DNA of 64,000 bases from Prorocentrum cordatum (GCA_963575745.1 CAUYUJ010014555.1:50001-114000); one strand, 5' to 3'; shown: positions 1 to 9,065, counted from the stretch's first letter. Numbers and translations: made by a program. Notes: generated by a model not told the origin, from the letters alone.

Positions 1-56
1 ATGATGATACTGATGGTGATATAAGTTCCGATGGTGGTGGTGGTGATGATGATGAT
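1..56. repeat. GAT/GGT trinucleotide tract
   Basis: Short GAT and GGT triplet repeats run from the window edge. The tract may continue outside the window. Confidence 0.7.
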
Positions 57-794
57 AAGTAGGACGACACGTGCACAGCTCAGTGTGCGGGAGTACAGGG
101 CTCGCTTCGATTCCTCCCGTTCAATTCGATTGGACTTTGATGGGTTCCGATTCCGATTCGATTCGGCTTGTCATTGGAAGCCCCTTGTATAGCCTGCCGA
201 TGTCCGCCGATTCGACTTCTCCCGACCCGGTTTCCCTTTTCCGCCGATCCGATTCACTTCGATCGCCGATCCGACTTCTCGATTCGATTTTGGTCTCTCC
301 CTGGGAGTATGGCAGGGAGGCATCGAGTAACGCGACGCCTCCTATAGCTGTTTTGGTTCAAGTTGCCCAAAGCGGCTTCGGGCGGCGTCCCCCAACCCGC
401 CACGGCGGCCCTGCGGTAGAGGCTTGCCTCCGACCCAGGGCTGCCAATGCCGTGCGCGGCGGGCGATGCCCCGCAGCCCGGCGGGCGGGCTGCTGCGCGG
501 CGAGGGTGCCGCCTGATTAGGTGTAAATTTCCGCTCCGCCCTGCGGGGCGCTGGCGGTGCCGGTCGCCTTTCGGGGCAGGGTGCGGGCGCGCAGGCGCGC
601 AGAGCAGGCGCCAGTGAGCGTTCCCGCCTGCAGCCAAGAGCCCCGCGGGGGCGAGGGGCCGTGGGCGCAGGCATGGGCCTGTAGCTGTATAACAAGTATG
701 TTTCAACTTTGAAGTCTATCTTTACTACGGAATCATACATATCAGCCATCATCGTTTAATATCGGGGGAGCGTAAGACCCGGGTTTGCCAGGAC
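57..794. other. Unique non-coding stretch with a relic repeat
   Basis: No recognisable protein in any frame. The segment 297-362 resembles 7408-7474 (shared GTATGGC, GCGACG and TAGCTGTTT blocks), so part of it belongs to a dispersed repeat. The stretch 400-660 is very GC-rich. Confidence 0.4.
341..362 (+). other. Spliced-leader-like relic
   Basis: The sequence TAGCTGTTTTGGTTCAAG (345-362) matches the conserved dinoflagellate spliced leader over TAGC..TTTTGG.TCAAG, with three transitions in 18 bases. SL-trans-spliced mRNAs that are copied back into dinoflagellate genomes leave such relics. A similar block lies at 7454-7474 inside a homologous repeat, so it may simply be part of that repeat. 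It could also be chance. Confidence 0.35.
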
Positions 795-799
795 TTGGG

Positions 800-945
800 T
801 TCGCCATCGTTTTTTGACGACCGCGCCTCGGATTTTGACGAGGAGGAGTTTCGTGGGATGTCTGCAGCGGGAGGCCTCGTCAAAATGCAGGCTCGGCCTC
901 GCCATTTTTTTGACGACCTCGTCGGGGATTTCCGAGTCCCCCGTA
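800..945. repeat. Two direct copies of a TTTTTTGACGACC-containing unit
   Basis: The block GCCATnnTTTTTTGACGACC occurs near 804 and near 899, about 94 bp apart, with related GACGAGGAGG or GACGACCTCG sequence after each copy. No coding sense seen. Confidence 0.45.
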
Positions 946-1179
946 CCCGGGTCTTACGTCTCCCCGATAATATTCTTTCCCCCGAGGCGATCGGGCGCGG
1001 AGCGCCACGGTCCGCAAGCGGCCCGCGCCCGCGAGCCTCCGGCGGCCCAGGGCGCCAGCCGCGAGTGGGGCGTTTTTCGGGGTCTGCCGGTCGGGCCTGG
1101 GGGGGCCGAGCCCTCGGGCGCCGCGTGCCCTGGCGAGGTCGGCCAAGGCTCGGGCAGTGGAGGGGCGTCCTGGCTCGCC

Positions 1180-1400
1180 TGGAGGCCCACCAAAGAATGC
1201 TCTAAAAACGTTTTGCCTTCTGCGCGAAATGTTCTCATACCATGCCTGGCGGAGTCTGTCTCGTTTTGGGCCAGTGGTCTTCTGTTCTAAGAGTGTTGTT
1301 CTTATTATTGGAGCATTTTTGGGTTCTAAGAACATGTCACTTATAGGAATGCCGGGACGGTCGGTCCCTGCTCAAAAGGCGGCCTGGAAGAGTGAATCCG
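1180..1400 (+). repeat. Dispersed ~220-bp repeat, copy 1
   Basis: This segment is similar to 28340-28560. Shared blocks are CGAAATGTTCT, CTTCTGTTCTAAGA, TTTTTGGGTT and the conserved end GACGGTCGGTCCCTGCTCAA. Copy 1 lies just upstream of the DIRS-like element's coding remains, so the family may be that element's 5' untranslated or terminal region. Copy 2 is not followed by recognisable coding remains. Confidence 0.6.
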
Positions 1401-2135
1401 AGGCTGCCGCGGTGAACGCGGCAACCGCGAGGCGCAGGCCCCGCGGCGCGAAGAGGGCAAACGCAAGCAATCAAGGCAGGGCCGCGCCGACGGCGCCGCG
1501 GGCGCCGATGGCGAGGAGGCAGGGCCTCCTCCTCGTCAGCGCCCGCGGGGCGGGAATACGGCAAAGAGGGGGGCCCTGAGGGGTCGTCCGAACTCCCGCG
1601 GGGGGCAGCCTGAGCGTGGATTGCGGCGGGCGACCAGGGGTGGTTCACCCCCAGTTTTCACTCGGCGCTTCCTCGGGCAGGCGAAGATCTCGCATCCTTC
1701 GCTCGCCGATGCCCGAGGCGTCTTCTGCAGTTGACGATTGAGGCGGTCGAGCGCTGCATGGGCGCCCGAGGAGGGGAGTCGTGTCAGATCCCGTCAGAAA
1801 CCAGGTTTCTTACGTACCTCGCGACCGTGATCCGCGCGCAATGCCCCCCACCTGGCGACGCTGGGCGAGATGGGTCATGAGATGAGGGCCCTGGCCGAGG
1901 TTTTCGGCGCCGTCCTCATCCCCGATTTGTGCGTGCAGCGGTTCAAGACGACCGAGGTCAGGGCCCAGGGCGGCCGCGTCGCTTCGCCGCGCAGTGCGAG
2001 CTCATTCCTCGGCGTTCGACCAGTCTCGCAGCTCCGTCGGAGCAGATGCTGGTCGGCCACGCAGAGGGCGAAACACAGCGAAATCGTGGAGAAATCCAAG
2101 AAGGCAGAGCGGCCCCCAAGCTGCAGAGCCGGGAG
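1380..2135 (+). pseudogene. Gag-like N-terminal region of the DIRS-like element
   Basis: An Arg/Ala-rich start (about 1380-1660) is followed by a better-ordered domain. In the frame from 1731 it contains SETRFLTYLATVIRAQCPP. A frame change near 1850 then gives EMRALAEVF and VQRFKTTEVRAQGG, and another gives CELIPRRSTSLAAPSEQ near 1998-2050. I recognise this pattern (regular helices, VQRFK..E, ELIP.R..SL) from the region upstream of RT in dinoflagellate retroelements, where a structural gag-like role is likely. That assignment rests on memory of the family and no catalytic motif is expected. Two or more frameshifts are needed to read it. Confidence 0.45.
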
Positions 2136-2929
2136 CCTCGCAGAGACACTGCCCGAGGCGACCCGTCTGACATGCGCGGCGGCGAAGACGGAGGCTCGGC
2201 GTCAGAACAAGACGGCGCCGAGCGATCGCCGCTCCTTGCCTCCAGACCCCGCTGGGGCGAAAGCGGGCCCACCCGAGGGGGCGTCGGCGATGGCGAGCGG
2301 CAAGGGGAGTTGCGATGGCGCGAGGACGGGCTCGCAGGCGAATGGGTAGGGCGAGGCCCTGCAGGGGGCGCCCGCCTCGCCCCCACCCCCTCGGCCAGAG
2401 CCGCAGAGGAGGGTCGCGCTGACCCCCCGCGGCGAGAGCTGAGAGCGCAACGGGGTGGCAAGGCGGAAAGGAGGCCGCGCGCCCGAAGCTTGCCGCGCCG
2501 CCGCAGCCGCGTCCCTGATGCGAAGGTTCGTGGCAGGGCTACTTGCGCCCAAGCGGGGGCCTCGCCGAGGCAAGTTTCGCTGCCCGCGAGCATGGGGTAG
2601 GCCTTGCGCAGCGCGCGCCCGACGAGCAGTGCGACGTCGCGAAGATCGGGGCTCAGGTCTTGCGGATGGCCCTCCCGTCCGACGCTGGGCTGGTCGAGAG
2701 GGCGCGACGGGCGTTCAACGAAGAGCGCCGCGCAGGTCGAGAACGCCGGTCGTCGGTGAGACGTCTTCCCGCCACCCCGTGCCCGGCGATGGCGAGTGCA
2801 TCAGGGCGCTCTTCAGGCGCCTGGAGGGCCCGAAGAAACGCCGGACGGCGCGCGGCGGCGACGAGTGGCGGGAATTCTGGTGGAAGGGCGGGGTCTGCGC
2901 TTGGACTTGCGCGCAGGTCCTGCTGACCA
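2136..2929 (+). other. Arg/Glu/Ala-rich linker between gag-like and RT regions
   Basis: GC-rich sequence that is open on both strands because stop codons are rare at this composition. In the plus frames it gives charged, low-complexity peptide. It lies between two recognisable element domains and is probably a decayed linker. No motif seen. Confidence 0.35.
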
Positions 2930-4095
2930 ATGCGATCGGGCCGCGGCTTCGTCGCCCTCGCCCCACGCCGCGCCGCGGCCCTGCAAGAGGCTGTCCGGCG
3001 CGCGCTTGTCCGAGACGGGGTGGCGACCGCGCGGCGCAGATGGTCGACCGCGTGGAAGGATGCCGTTGAGGCGCCCAGCGTCATGCGCGTCGAGTCCGTG
3101 GCCGAGCTCGGTCTGATCGCGTGGGCCCGCATCGAGGCGGGGTTTCCGCCGCGTGAGGATTGCGTGGCCTTGCGGGCAGCGGGCTACTGCAGCCCCGCGG
3201 TCAGGGCAGCGCTCGAGAACGTTGATGATTTCGCGCTCTCGCCCGGCGATTGGCCCCAGAGGTCGCCGCCGCGTCGGCGCATTGGCTCGGCGACAAGGCT
3301 TCGCGACGATGGTGCTCCTCGGCCGAGGTGCCCCAGCGGTCGTCTCGGAGGCGCGCGCGCCCGCGGCGCGCGGGGGGCGGCGTGGCAACGAGTCGCGCGG
3401 GGCCAGGAAGAGCGGCGCCTTGCGAGGGCTCGCGCGCCAGCCGGCGGGGGTCGGGCGTGCCAGGTCCCGACCAGCGCCGGGCAGGCCCGGATCGTCGGCG
3501 ACGTCGACGAGCTGCCCCTGCTGGGGATGTATGCCCAGGCGGTCCTCATGGAGGGCGAGGTGGCCCTGTCCTCGTGGGGCGACACCTTTGGCTATTTCCA
3601 CATCTTCACCCGGCCTCCCCAGCGGCGGAGGTGGTTCGCTTTCTCCAAGCCGCGCAGGTCGTTAGGGCCCGATGGCGAGGTGAAGCTCGAGTGCGCGCGC
3701 GATGGATGGGCCGGCTGTCTGCCGTCGGGGCGGCCCAGCACGCGCGCCGACAGATCGCTGCCGATGGCCCGAGGAGGGGCGCCGATCTGGCTGTGAGCCA
3801 GGAGTTGAGGCGCGGCGGCCCGCTTCCCGCGCGGGAGGCAGCGGGCCGGCGCTGGCGTCTGAATCCGACCAGACGTAGTTCATCGAGGCCGTCGGGGTCG
3901 CCGTCATGGAGGGCGCCGCGGTCGACCGCCAGCAGGCCTTGATGGAGGCGCCGGCGTCGATGTAGGTGCCCATCTCGGTCAAGAGGGGCGTGGCCTGGTC
4001 ACTTTTCGCGCTCCAGAAAGGGGGTCGAGGTGGGCGGCCCGGCGGCGAAGGCCACCCCGCGCAGCCGGCGTCTGCTTGAGCGCGCGGGCCTGACG
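2930..4095 (+). pseudogene. Reverse transcriptase domain of the DIRS-like element
   Basis: The domain would copy element RNA into DNA. A conserved lead-in, VGDVDELPLLGMYAQAVL, is read near 3490-3545. It is followed by LMEGEVALSSWGDTFGYFHIF, where the palm aspartate of motif A is the codon at 3581. WFAFSKP follows. After a frameshift, motif B reads MGRLSAVGAAQHARRQ from 3706. The catalytic YxDD motif C should lie just before FIEAVGV (3879 on), but the sequence there is SDQT plus a stop (tag 3876-3878). Another stop is at 3963-3965. After a further shift in a G-run near 4021, the thumb-like AAKATPRSRRLLERAGL is readable. The copy cannot make active enzyme. Order and spacing fit RT well; the DIRS class comes from the downstream domains. 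Confidence 0.72.
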
Positions 4096-4420
4096 GCCCG
4101 TCTACTTACATTTCTCTGTCGGAGATGCGGGTCGCGCGCGGCCGCTGAGCGTCCAATTTCACGCTGCGGCGGCAGGCCCTCAGCTGCCTCGACGAGGCGC
4201 GGCGTCGGGCCACCAAGCGGCGCTGCCCTCGCAGCGGGCCGCCCGGGGCAAGCGCGAGTTCGACGAGTTGGTCATGTCAGTGGTGGTCGCCCTCTTGTTG
4301 GTCAGCTGCGTGCGCGGGCCGCTGGACTGCTGCCCTATTGCGGCCGATGCTCCAGGGCAGAGGGGCGGCGCGTCCGTCGGCCCTTCGCCGGGCGGGGGAA
4401 GGGGCGCAGGCAGCGCTGCC
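4096..4420 (+). pseudogene. RNase H, N-terminal part, of the DIRS-like element
   Basis: After the RT, a connection region reads TLRRQALSCLDEARRRATKRR near 4160-4225, then KREFDELVMSVVVALLLVS near 4250-4310. The first RNase H strand follows as PIAADA, with the aspartate codon at 4346-4348, and then GQRGGA, matching the D-A-S..GG pattern of retroelement RNase H. The next expected elements (helix glutamate, second aspartate) do not follow here but appear about 1.4 kb downstream, after methyltransferase motifs. Frameshifts lie between the blocks. Confidence 0.6.
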
Positions 4421-5330
4421 GCGTTCGTCGGTGCCCGAGGCGCCTTTCGAAACGGGCCTCGTCGCCGCCGAGTCCTCCAGGGGCGTCGGCGGGCGCGGGA
4501 TTAGTTGGCCGCCTCGGCCCGCGCGCCGCGCGCGCTGGCGGCGCGTGGGCCGCCGGGGCGGCAGCGGAAGTGCGCCGGCGCAATTGGCTGGGTAATGTCG
4601 AGTTGTCCGACGTCGTGCAGGTGGGCCGCGAGCGCCCCGAGGACCTGCGCCGCGCGCGCCCTGGGGCGACGGCGCTGATGTCCTCGCGCGGCCCGCCCTG
4701 CCAGGGCGCCAGTTGCCTTCTTCTTTGCGGCCCCCCGACTGCGGGATGCGCTGAGGGTCGCGTTACTCGACGTCCCCGTCTTCGACTTCTGCGAGAACGT
4801 GGCCTTGAGGGGCTGCTGGGCGCGGCGGTGATGTCTGCCCGCCGGCCGCGGTGCGTCGACTCCGTGGGTGTCTCGGCGGCGGCGCGACTTCGGCTGCGCT
4901 GGCTGAACTCTGCGATCGCGAAGGCGTGCTGCGCCAGTGTCGCCGCGGGGCTGGGGGTCGAGGGGTCTGCGGCTCAGCGAAGGCCGAGCGTGGGCAGCCT
5001 CGCCAGAACAGCGCCTGCCGACGCTTATTCGGGCGATTCCTAGTGCGCTGCGAGTGAGCGACCCATGAGGCGTCGGAGGGTGCGACGCCATCGCCCTCGG
5101 GCACTTGTCGGAGGATCGGCGCATGTTCTTCGCTCGCCAGCACATGCCGCAGCGCCGCGTCGAGATGACCGCCGAGGACGATGAGGCATGCCGCGAGGAG
5201 CCTAAGAGTCGCACTGTCAGCTCGTGCCCAGTGGCGATGGCGGATGAGCGGGAGTTGCCGATGGGCTGCTGGCCAGGCCACGCGCTAGGCGGCAAGCGGT
5301 GGCTGAGCGAGCTCTCCTCCCGTGGAGGCG
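4421..5330 (+). pseudogene. C5-cytosine-specific DNA methyltransferase domain carried by the element
   Basis: The family transfers a methyl group from S-adenosylmethionine to carbon 5 of cytosine in DNA. Motifs appear in the normal order. Motif I (F-x-G-x-G type) is degenerate as ESSRGVGG at 4476-4493. Motif IV, with the catalytic cysteine, is GPPCQGAS at 4690-4713 (Cys codon 4699-4701). Motif VI is ENV at 4793-4801, preceded by DVPVFDFC. A motif-VIII-like segment, VDSVGVSAAARLRLRWLN, starts at 4855. A C-terminal ERELPMGCWPGHA near 5245-5285 resembles the RE..LxGFP block. VRRRNWLGNVELSDV, upstream of motif IV, is the usual helix plus GD/SD region. The motifs lie in at least three frames, so it is a pseudogene. 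It sits between the two halves of RNase H, hence it travels with the retrotransposon. Confidence 0.75.
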
Positions 5331-5640
5331 CTTGAGCTCGAGGGTGAGGGGTGCTCGACGCGCGACAGCGCGTTCCACGCCGCGGCCTCGGCGCGTTCGG
5401 CGGGTCCGGGGCTCCACGGCGCTGGCCTCCTGGGGCAGCCGTCGACGCCCGAGGCCATCCAGCGCGTCTTCTACAAGTGCGCGGCGAATCGGATGGCTTT
5501 CCTGCTGGGCCAGCAGCGGCAGGGCTGTGAGTTCCCGGCCGCGCGGAGGATCGGGGCGCTTGTCCAGCCTCCTTCGGAGCGCAGGTTTGATGCGCCCATG
5601 GGCGTCGTGATGCTGGAGCTGTTCTGCCGCGCGGGCCATC
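5331..5640 (+). other. Linker between methyltransferase and second RNase H part
   Basis: A plus frame is open through STPEAIQRVFYKCAANRM, LLGQQRQGCEFPAARR and SERRFDAPMGVVMLELF (about 5448-5625). The composition is ordinary protein-like, unlike the Arg/Pro-rich noise around it. It probably belongs to the element's polyprotein. No catalytic motif recognised. Confidence 0.4.
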
Positions 5641-6005
5641 GCGGGGGCGACGTTCGTCTTGGCCTCGCGCCGCCCAACCGTTACTATTCCTGGCAGAGCG
5701 TCAGTGCGTGCAAGAGGCGCTGGACGTGGCGTCGCGCGGTAGCCGTGAATTCCCATCGGCCCCGGCGCATTCGTGAGTTTGAGCTCCAGGTGGCTCGCAG
5801 CGCCCCTCGGTGGAAGACGCGACATTTCGAGGCCCATCTGCTCGAGGGTGTGCATGTTCGTGGATTCGCAGGTGGCTGTCGCCGTCGCTGCGAACCGCCT
5901 CAACGCGCGCATCTTCGCGGGGGGCAACCCCGCCGACGCCCCGGGCCGAGCGCCGCGGTTCCCGAGAGGGCGGCCGCGCCGCGGGCGCCAGGGGGCGTCG
6001 CGCGG
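5641..6005 (+). pseudogene. RNase H, C-terminal part, of the DIRS-like element
   Basis: KRRWTWRRAVAVNSHRP (about 5710-5765) is followed by IREFELQVARSAPRWKTR, where the glutamate of the I..xEL helix corresponds to the RNase H active-site glutamate. After a frame change comes FVDSQVAVAVA, with the second catalytic aspartate at 5863-5865, and then NRLNARIFAGGNPADAP (to about 5943), which matches the final N-P-A-D-x-P-S-R block of retroelement RNase H. The usual KGRSxS stretch between them seems deleted. With the part at 4096-4420 it makes one RNase H split by the methyltransferase. Confidence 0.65.
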
Positions 6006-6770
6006 CAGCGAGGGGGGCGCTGGGCGGGCCGGGCGATAATGTTCTCGCCGGGCGAGTGCTGAAGCAGCGCTCTGAAGTCGCGCGTCAATGCTGCCCGCGG
6101 GCGTTCGGGGCCCCAGGTCGCCCCGCGAAGTTGATCTCGGCAGGCTGGGCCAGCTGTGCGCCAAGTGCGTCGAGCATCCGCGGGGCGAGGGCGAGCCGAA
6201 AGGTCGGGCTGCCCGCGCCCTCGCAGCTGTCCAGCGTTCTCTCTCGAGCGGGTGGCGTCGCCTGTCGTCTGCGCGGCGCCTGTAGTCGGCGCGGGGCCTG
6301 CTGGGCCGCCAACGACGCGCAGGATGGCGTTGTCGTTCGCAGGGTTGACGGTTCAAGCGGGGCACCCGCGATCGGCGATCGCCGTGGCCTTGGGCTTCGC
6401 TGCGCGCTGCGGGCGGCGAGGTCCTCGCGATCCGCGGCGTGCCATCGTCGATCTCCAGCTCGCCAGAAGCGGTCAGAGGCTAAATCAGCATGCGATGGGT
6501 GGCGTCTACGATGCAATGTTGGCGGGGTGGCCCTCCGAGGTTCTCCAGAGGCTCTTGCTGGGAAATTTGTTGGTGGCGCAGCTCCCTGAGTTTTTTCGCA
6601 GCCGCTTCCATGGGTCTCTGCGGGCCCTTGGATTCTCGTCGTCCGGGTTCAAGCTGCGCAGCCAGAGAAGGGGGGGGCACCCACCGCTATCGCGTTCTGG
6701 GTGGGATCAACGTTGCTGCCCAGCGATGGCGGTTTGTCAACATCATGACGTCTCGATTTTGAACCGCCGG
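6006..6770 (+). pseudogene. Tyrosine recombinase-like domain of the DIRS-like element
   Basis: DIRS elements integrate with a tyrosine recombinase instead of a DDE integrase. Here RRMALSFAGLTVQAGHPRSA (about 6318-6378) resembles the first arginine box region (R-x-G-E-x-L-x-L). RALGFSSSGFKLRSQRRGG (about 6625-6680) is followed in another frame by THRYR, the H-x-x-R box, with His at 6682 and Arg at 6691. VLGGINVAAQRWRFVNIMTSRF follows, where the nucleophilic tyrosine would be expected at the end; here it reads SRFE and stops at 6760-6762. So the conserved HxxR survives, the catalytic tyrosine is not visible, and frameshifts separate the boxes. Confidence comes from the order relative to RT and RNase H. 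Confidence 0.62.
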
Positions 6771-7040
6771 TGCTTTGATGATGTTACAACAGTACGAATT
6801 CCCCAACAACTGCGATAACATAAGTCATCAGGATATGCACGACAATTGCGGTAAGAGCGGCTAGTTCGCCATCTCAGGGAGGGGTGCAGTGTGTCTTTCC
6901 GCTGCTCCTGAGGTGCGTCTTGGCTGGAGGCACTCCGGTTTTCTCCTGTGCATCTACGTCGCCGCGAGGGGTAACCTAGTTGGCTTCCAATAGTAGGGTG
7001 CGCGGCTCGGTCGCCAGGCAGAAAAAAACAAGAGGATGCT
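6771..7040. other. Unique AT-richer stretch after the DIRS-like element
   Basis: GC drops compared with the element. No open frame of interest and no terminal repeat matching the upstream flank was found. The 3' terminus of the element may lie here. Confidence 0.35.
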
Positions 7041-7366
7041 GTGAGTGTGTCGTTGGCGTCTCAGAGACTGGCCTTGGAAGGCGGCGTTGACCCCGGAGGT
7101 GCAGTGGACCCCAGTGGGGCCTACCCCTCGCATCAGGTAAGGAGGTTCGCGTTTCCTTCGCGATCCAGTAAACGTGGCCCGACGGCGCGGCCGATCTTTC
7201 GCACGCTTATTTTGTTGTAGCATGTTTACTTGGAGTACGTGTATAAACACAGCTTCTGGAGTACGACTTCGGCGGAACAGAGTGTGTGAGGTTGTATCCA
7301 ATCTGTGTGGTGGGGGGCGCGGGTTTGGCGCCCAAGCAACTCATGCGCATGATTCTCCGGCGCGCG
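7041..7366 (+). repeat. ~320-bp duplicated unit, copy 1
   Basis: Similar to 7563-7868. Shared blocks are CTGGCCTTGGA..GGC, CAGTGGACCCCAGTGG, GGCCGATC, GTGTGAGGTTGT and CCGTGGTGGGGGGCG-like sequence, followed by a C/G-rich end CGGCGCGCG. Confidence 0.6.
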
Positions 7367-7453
7367 CTTTTCGGTATGAGGACCGCCGTCAAGAGTGTGC
7401 AGCTCAGCGTGCGGGGGTATGGCGGGGAAGCAAAGACAATCGCGACGGCTTCT

Positions 7454-7474
7454 CCGTAGCTGTTTGGGCCCCAG
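7454..7474 (+). other. Spliced-leader-like sequence
   Basis: CCGTAGCTGTTTGGG begins with the exact first seven bases CCGTAGC of the dinoflagellate spliced leader. About 16 of 21 positions agree with it. It lies in a block homologous to 297-362, so both may descend from one retroposed sequence. Confidence 0.35.
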
Positions 7475-7562
7475 TACCAATCCCCGAGCTCCAGCGTCGG
7501 TTTTGGGACATGGGGCTCGACCGCGCCCTCCATCGTAGCTGCGACATTCCGTGCCCCACTAG

Positions 7563-7698
7563 GTGAGATTGTGTGTCATTGGTGCCCGAGCGACTAGCCT
7601 TGGAGGGCCGCGCTGATTCCACAGGCTCAGTGGATCCCAGTGGCGCACGGGCACGGCCGATCGTTGGTGCGGTAGTTTATAGCCTATTTCTTTGTAGG

Positions 7699-7751
<53 letters not shown>

Positions 7752-7868
7752 TAGCTTACTCAAAATGAATTAGGCGCAACAACGAGTGTGAGGTTGTGTC
7801 CGATCTCCGTGGTGGGGGGCGTGAGCCTGGCGCCTAACGCACACACGTGACGCTCTGGCGCGCGTCTA
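7563..7868 (+). repeat. ~320-bp duplicated unit, copy 2, with a TG tract
   Basis: Second copy of the unit at 7041-7366, interrupted by a (TG)n tract of about 48 bp at 7698-7746. Confidence 0.6.
7698..7746. repeat. (TG)n dinucleotide microsatellite
   Basis: About 24 uninterrupted TG units inside repeat copy 2. Confidence 0.9.
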
Positions 7869-7879
7869 TCGATCAGTTG

Positions 7880-8130
7880 GCCGCCGTGATGATGGTGGTG
7901 ATGATTATGACGGCGATGCTGATGCTGCTGATGGTGGTGGTGATGATGATGGCCGTCATGATGCTGATGCGGAAGAGGAGGTGGAGGAGGAGGAGGAGGA
8001 GGAGGAGGAGGTGGAGGAGGAGGAGGAGGCTGGTGAGGACAACGAACAGCGGGAAGGTGAAGGAAAATGAACTGGGGTAGGGGTGAGGAAGGGAAGGAGG
8101 AGGGAAGGGGGACGAAGGCGAGGACTGGAC
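7880..8130. repeat. GAT/GGT/GGA triplet-rich tract
   Basis: GATGGT and GATGCT triplets pass into GGA triplets near 7975-8035, then G/A-rich DNA. The minus-strand reading gives His/Pro runs typical of such tracts, so no gene is called. Confidence 0.7.
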
Positions 8131-8872
8131 GGGGGAGGACAACGACAGGGCGAGGGACAGGATAACGGAGAGGGGGGCGGCGGAAGATGAAGAGGGGCAG
8201 TCGGAACCCATGGCTCGTTCGAGTGCGAATTTCATGGGCACCCCGCCGCCGTCTTCTTACGGGGCGAGAGCACTGGCCAACTTCGCGGCCGCGCCTGCTC
8301 GCTTCAAGGTCATCGAGACCAGGCAATTTCCCGTCCAGCCCATTCGCATGCGTGATCTCCTCCGTGCGGGCGAGGCCTCATTTGCCAGAGGGCCCAGAGT
8401 TCGTTTGCGTTTTCGTGGGCTGGGTCACATGTCGCCATGGGGGAAGCCTGTCCGGAGGGAATCGGGTCCTGAGGTTTCTCGCCGTTTTCGGGTTCTGTGG
8501 GCCCTCAAGACCGTCGGAAAACGATTCAGGATGAAGGAGGGCCTCAGGACTGTCGGAAAGCGACAGCGGGACTGTCGGAGGGTGGGGTTCACCTCGCTCG
8601 GGAGCTCCCAGGCGAAGTGAGCCCCTTGGCTCGGGAAGCTTGTCCGGAGGGAAACGGGCCTCAGGGCCGTCGGAAAACGATTTTAGGATGAAGCACCTGG
8701 TCCTGGGGGAAGGCACCATCAGGGTCCCAGACCCTTCTTCCGTTAGGATCCGTGCCCCCACTTCGAGCGCGGTGGCGGAAGCGGCCCCGATCGAAGGGGA
8801 CTGCGTGTCCCACCTCTTGAGCAGGCCCGCTTGCAGACTTGTGCTGGCGCCGGGTCTGGTTCATTCCAGGAG
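8131..8872. other. Unique stretch with a partial tandem duplication
   Basis: GGAAGCNTGTCCGGAGGGAA occurs at 8441 and 8635, and GACCGTCGGAAAACGATT at 8509 has a near copy at 8666, so a unit of roughly 160-190 bp is duplicated. No protein recognised. Confidence 0.45.
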
Positions 8873-9065
8873 CTGATGGGCTTGTTTTCCACCACCACCA
8901 CCACAAGTTGGAGGGGGAAGGAGGAGGACGAGGAGGAGGAGGAGGACGAAGAGGGAAAGGAGGAGGAGGAGGAGGAGGAGGAGGAGGAGGAGGAGGGAGG
9001 AGGAGGAGGAGGAGGAGGAGGAGGAGGACCCCCTCCCCTCCAACTTTTGGAAAACAGGCCCACCA
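8873..9065. mobile_element. Inverted-repeat (MITE-like) element, copy 1
   Basis: The left end GATGGGCTTGTTTTCCA and AAGTTGGAGGGG (8874-8922) are mirrored by CCCCTCCAACTTTTGGAAAA and CAGGCCCACC at the right end (9033-9064). The centre is a GGA tract. The short direct repeat CCAGGAG flanks it (8866 and 9063), offset by two bases on the left. There is no coding capacity, so a non-autonomous element is inferred. Confidence 0.6.

Larger units (their letters stand above)
1380..6770 (+). mobile_element. Decayed DIRS-like (tyrosine-recombinase) retrotransposon with a C5-cytosine methyltransferase
   Basis: Motifs in order on the plus strand are: a gag-like region; RT with motif-A-like GDTFGYFHIF and motif-B-like MGRLSAVGAAQHA; the first RNase H aspartate in IAADA; methyltransferase motifs SRGVGG, GPPCQGAS and ENV; a second RNase H part with FVDSQVAVAVA and NPADAP; and a recombinase-type THRYR. 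RT, RNase H, methyltransferase and tyrosine recombinase together are the DIRS layout. In known DIRS elements the methyltransferase is usually an N6-adenine type, so the cytosine type here is notable. Motifs fall in different frames, and in-frame stops occur at 3876 and 3963, so the copy is dead. DIRS terminal repeats were not found, so the ends given are only the limits of visible coding remains. Confidence 0.75.

Noticed and set aside
5217-6365. 382-codon minus-strand frame as an inverted RT
   Set aside because: Words such as LEQMGLEM looked RT-like. The plus strand carries ordered RNase H and recombinase motifs through the same bases, so the minus frame is a shadow.
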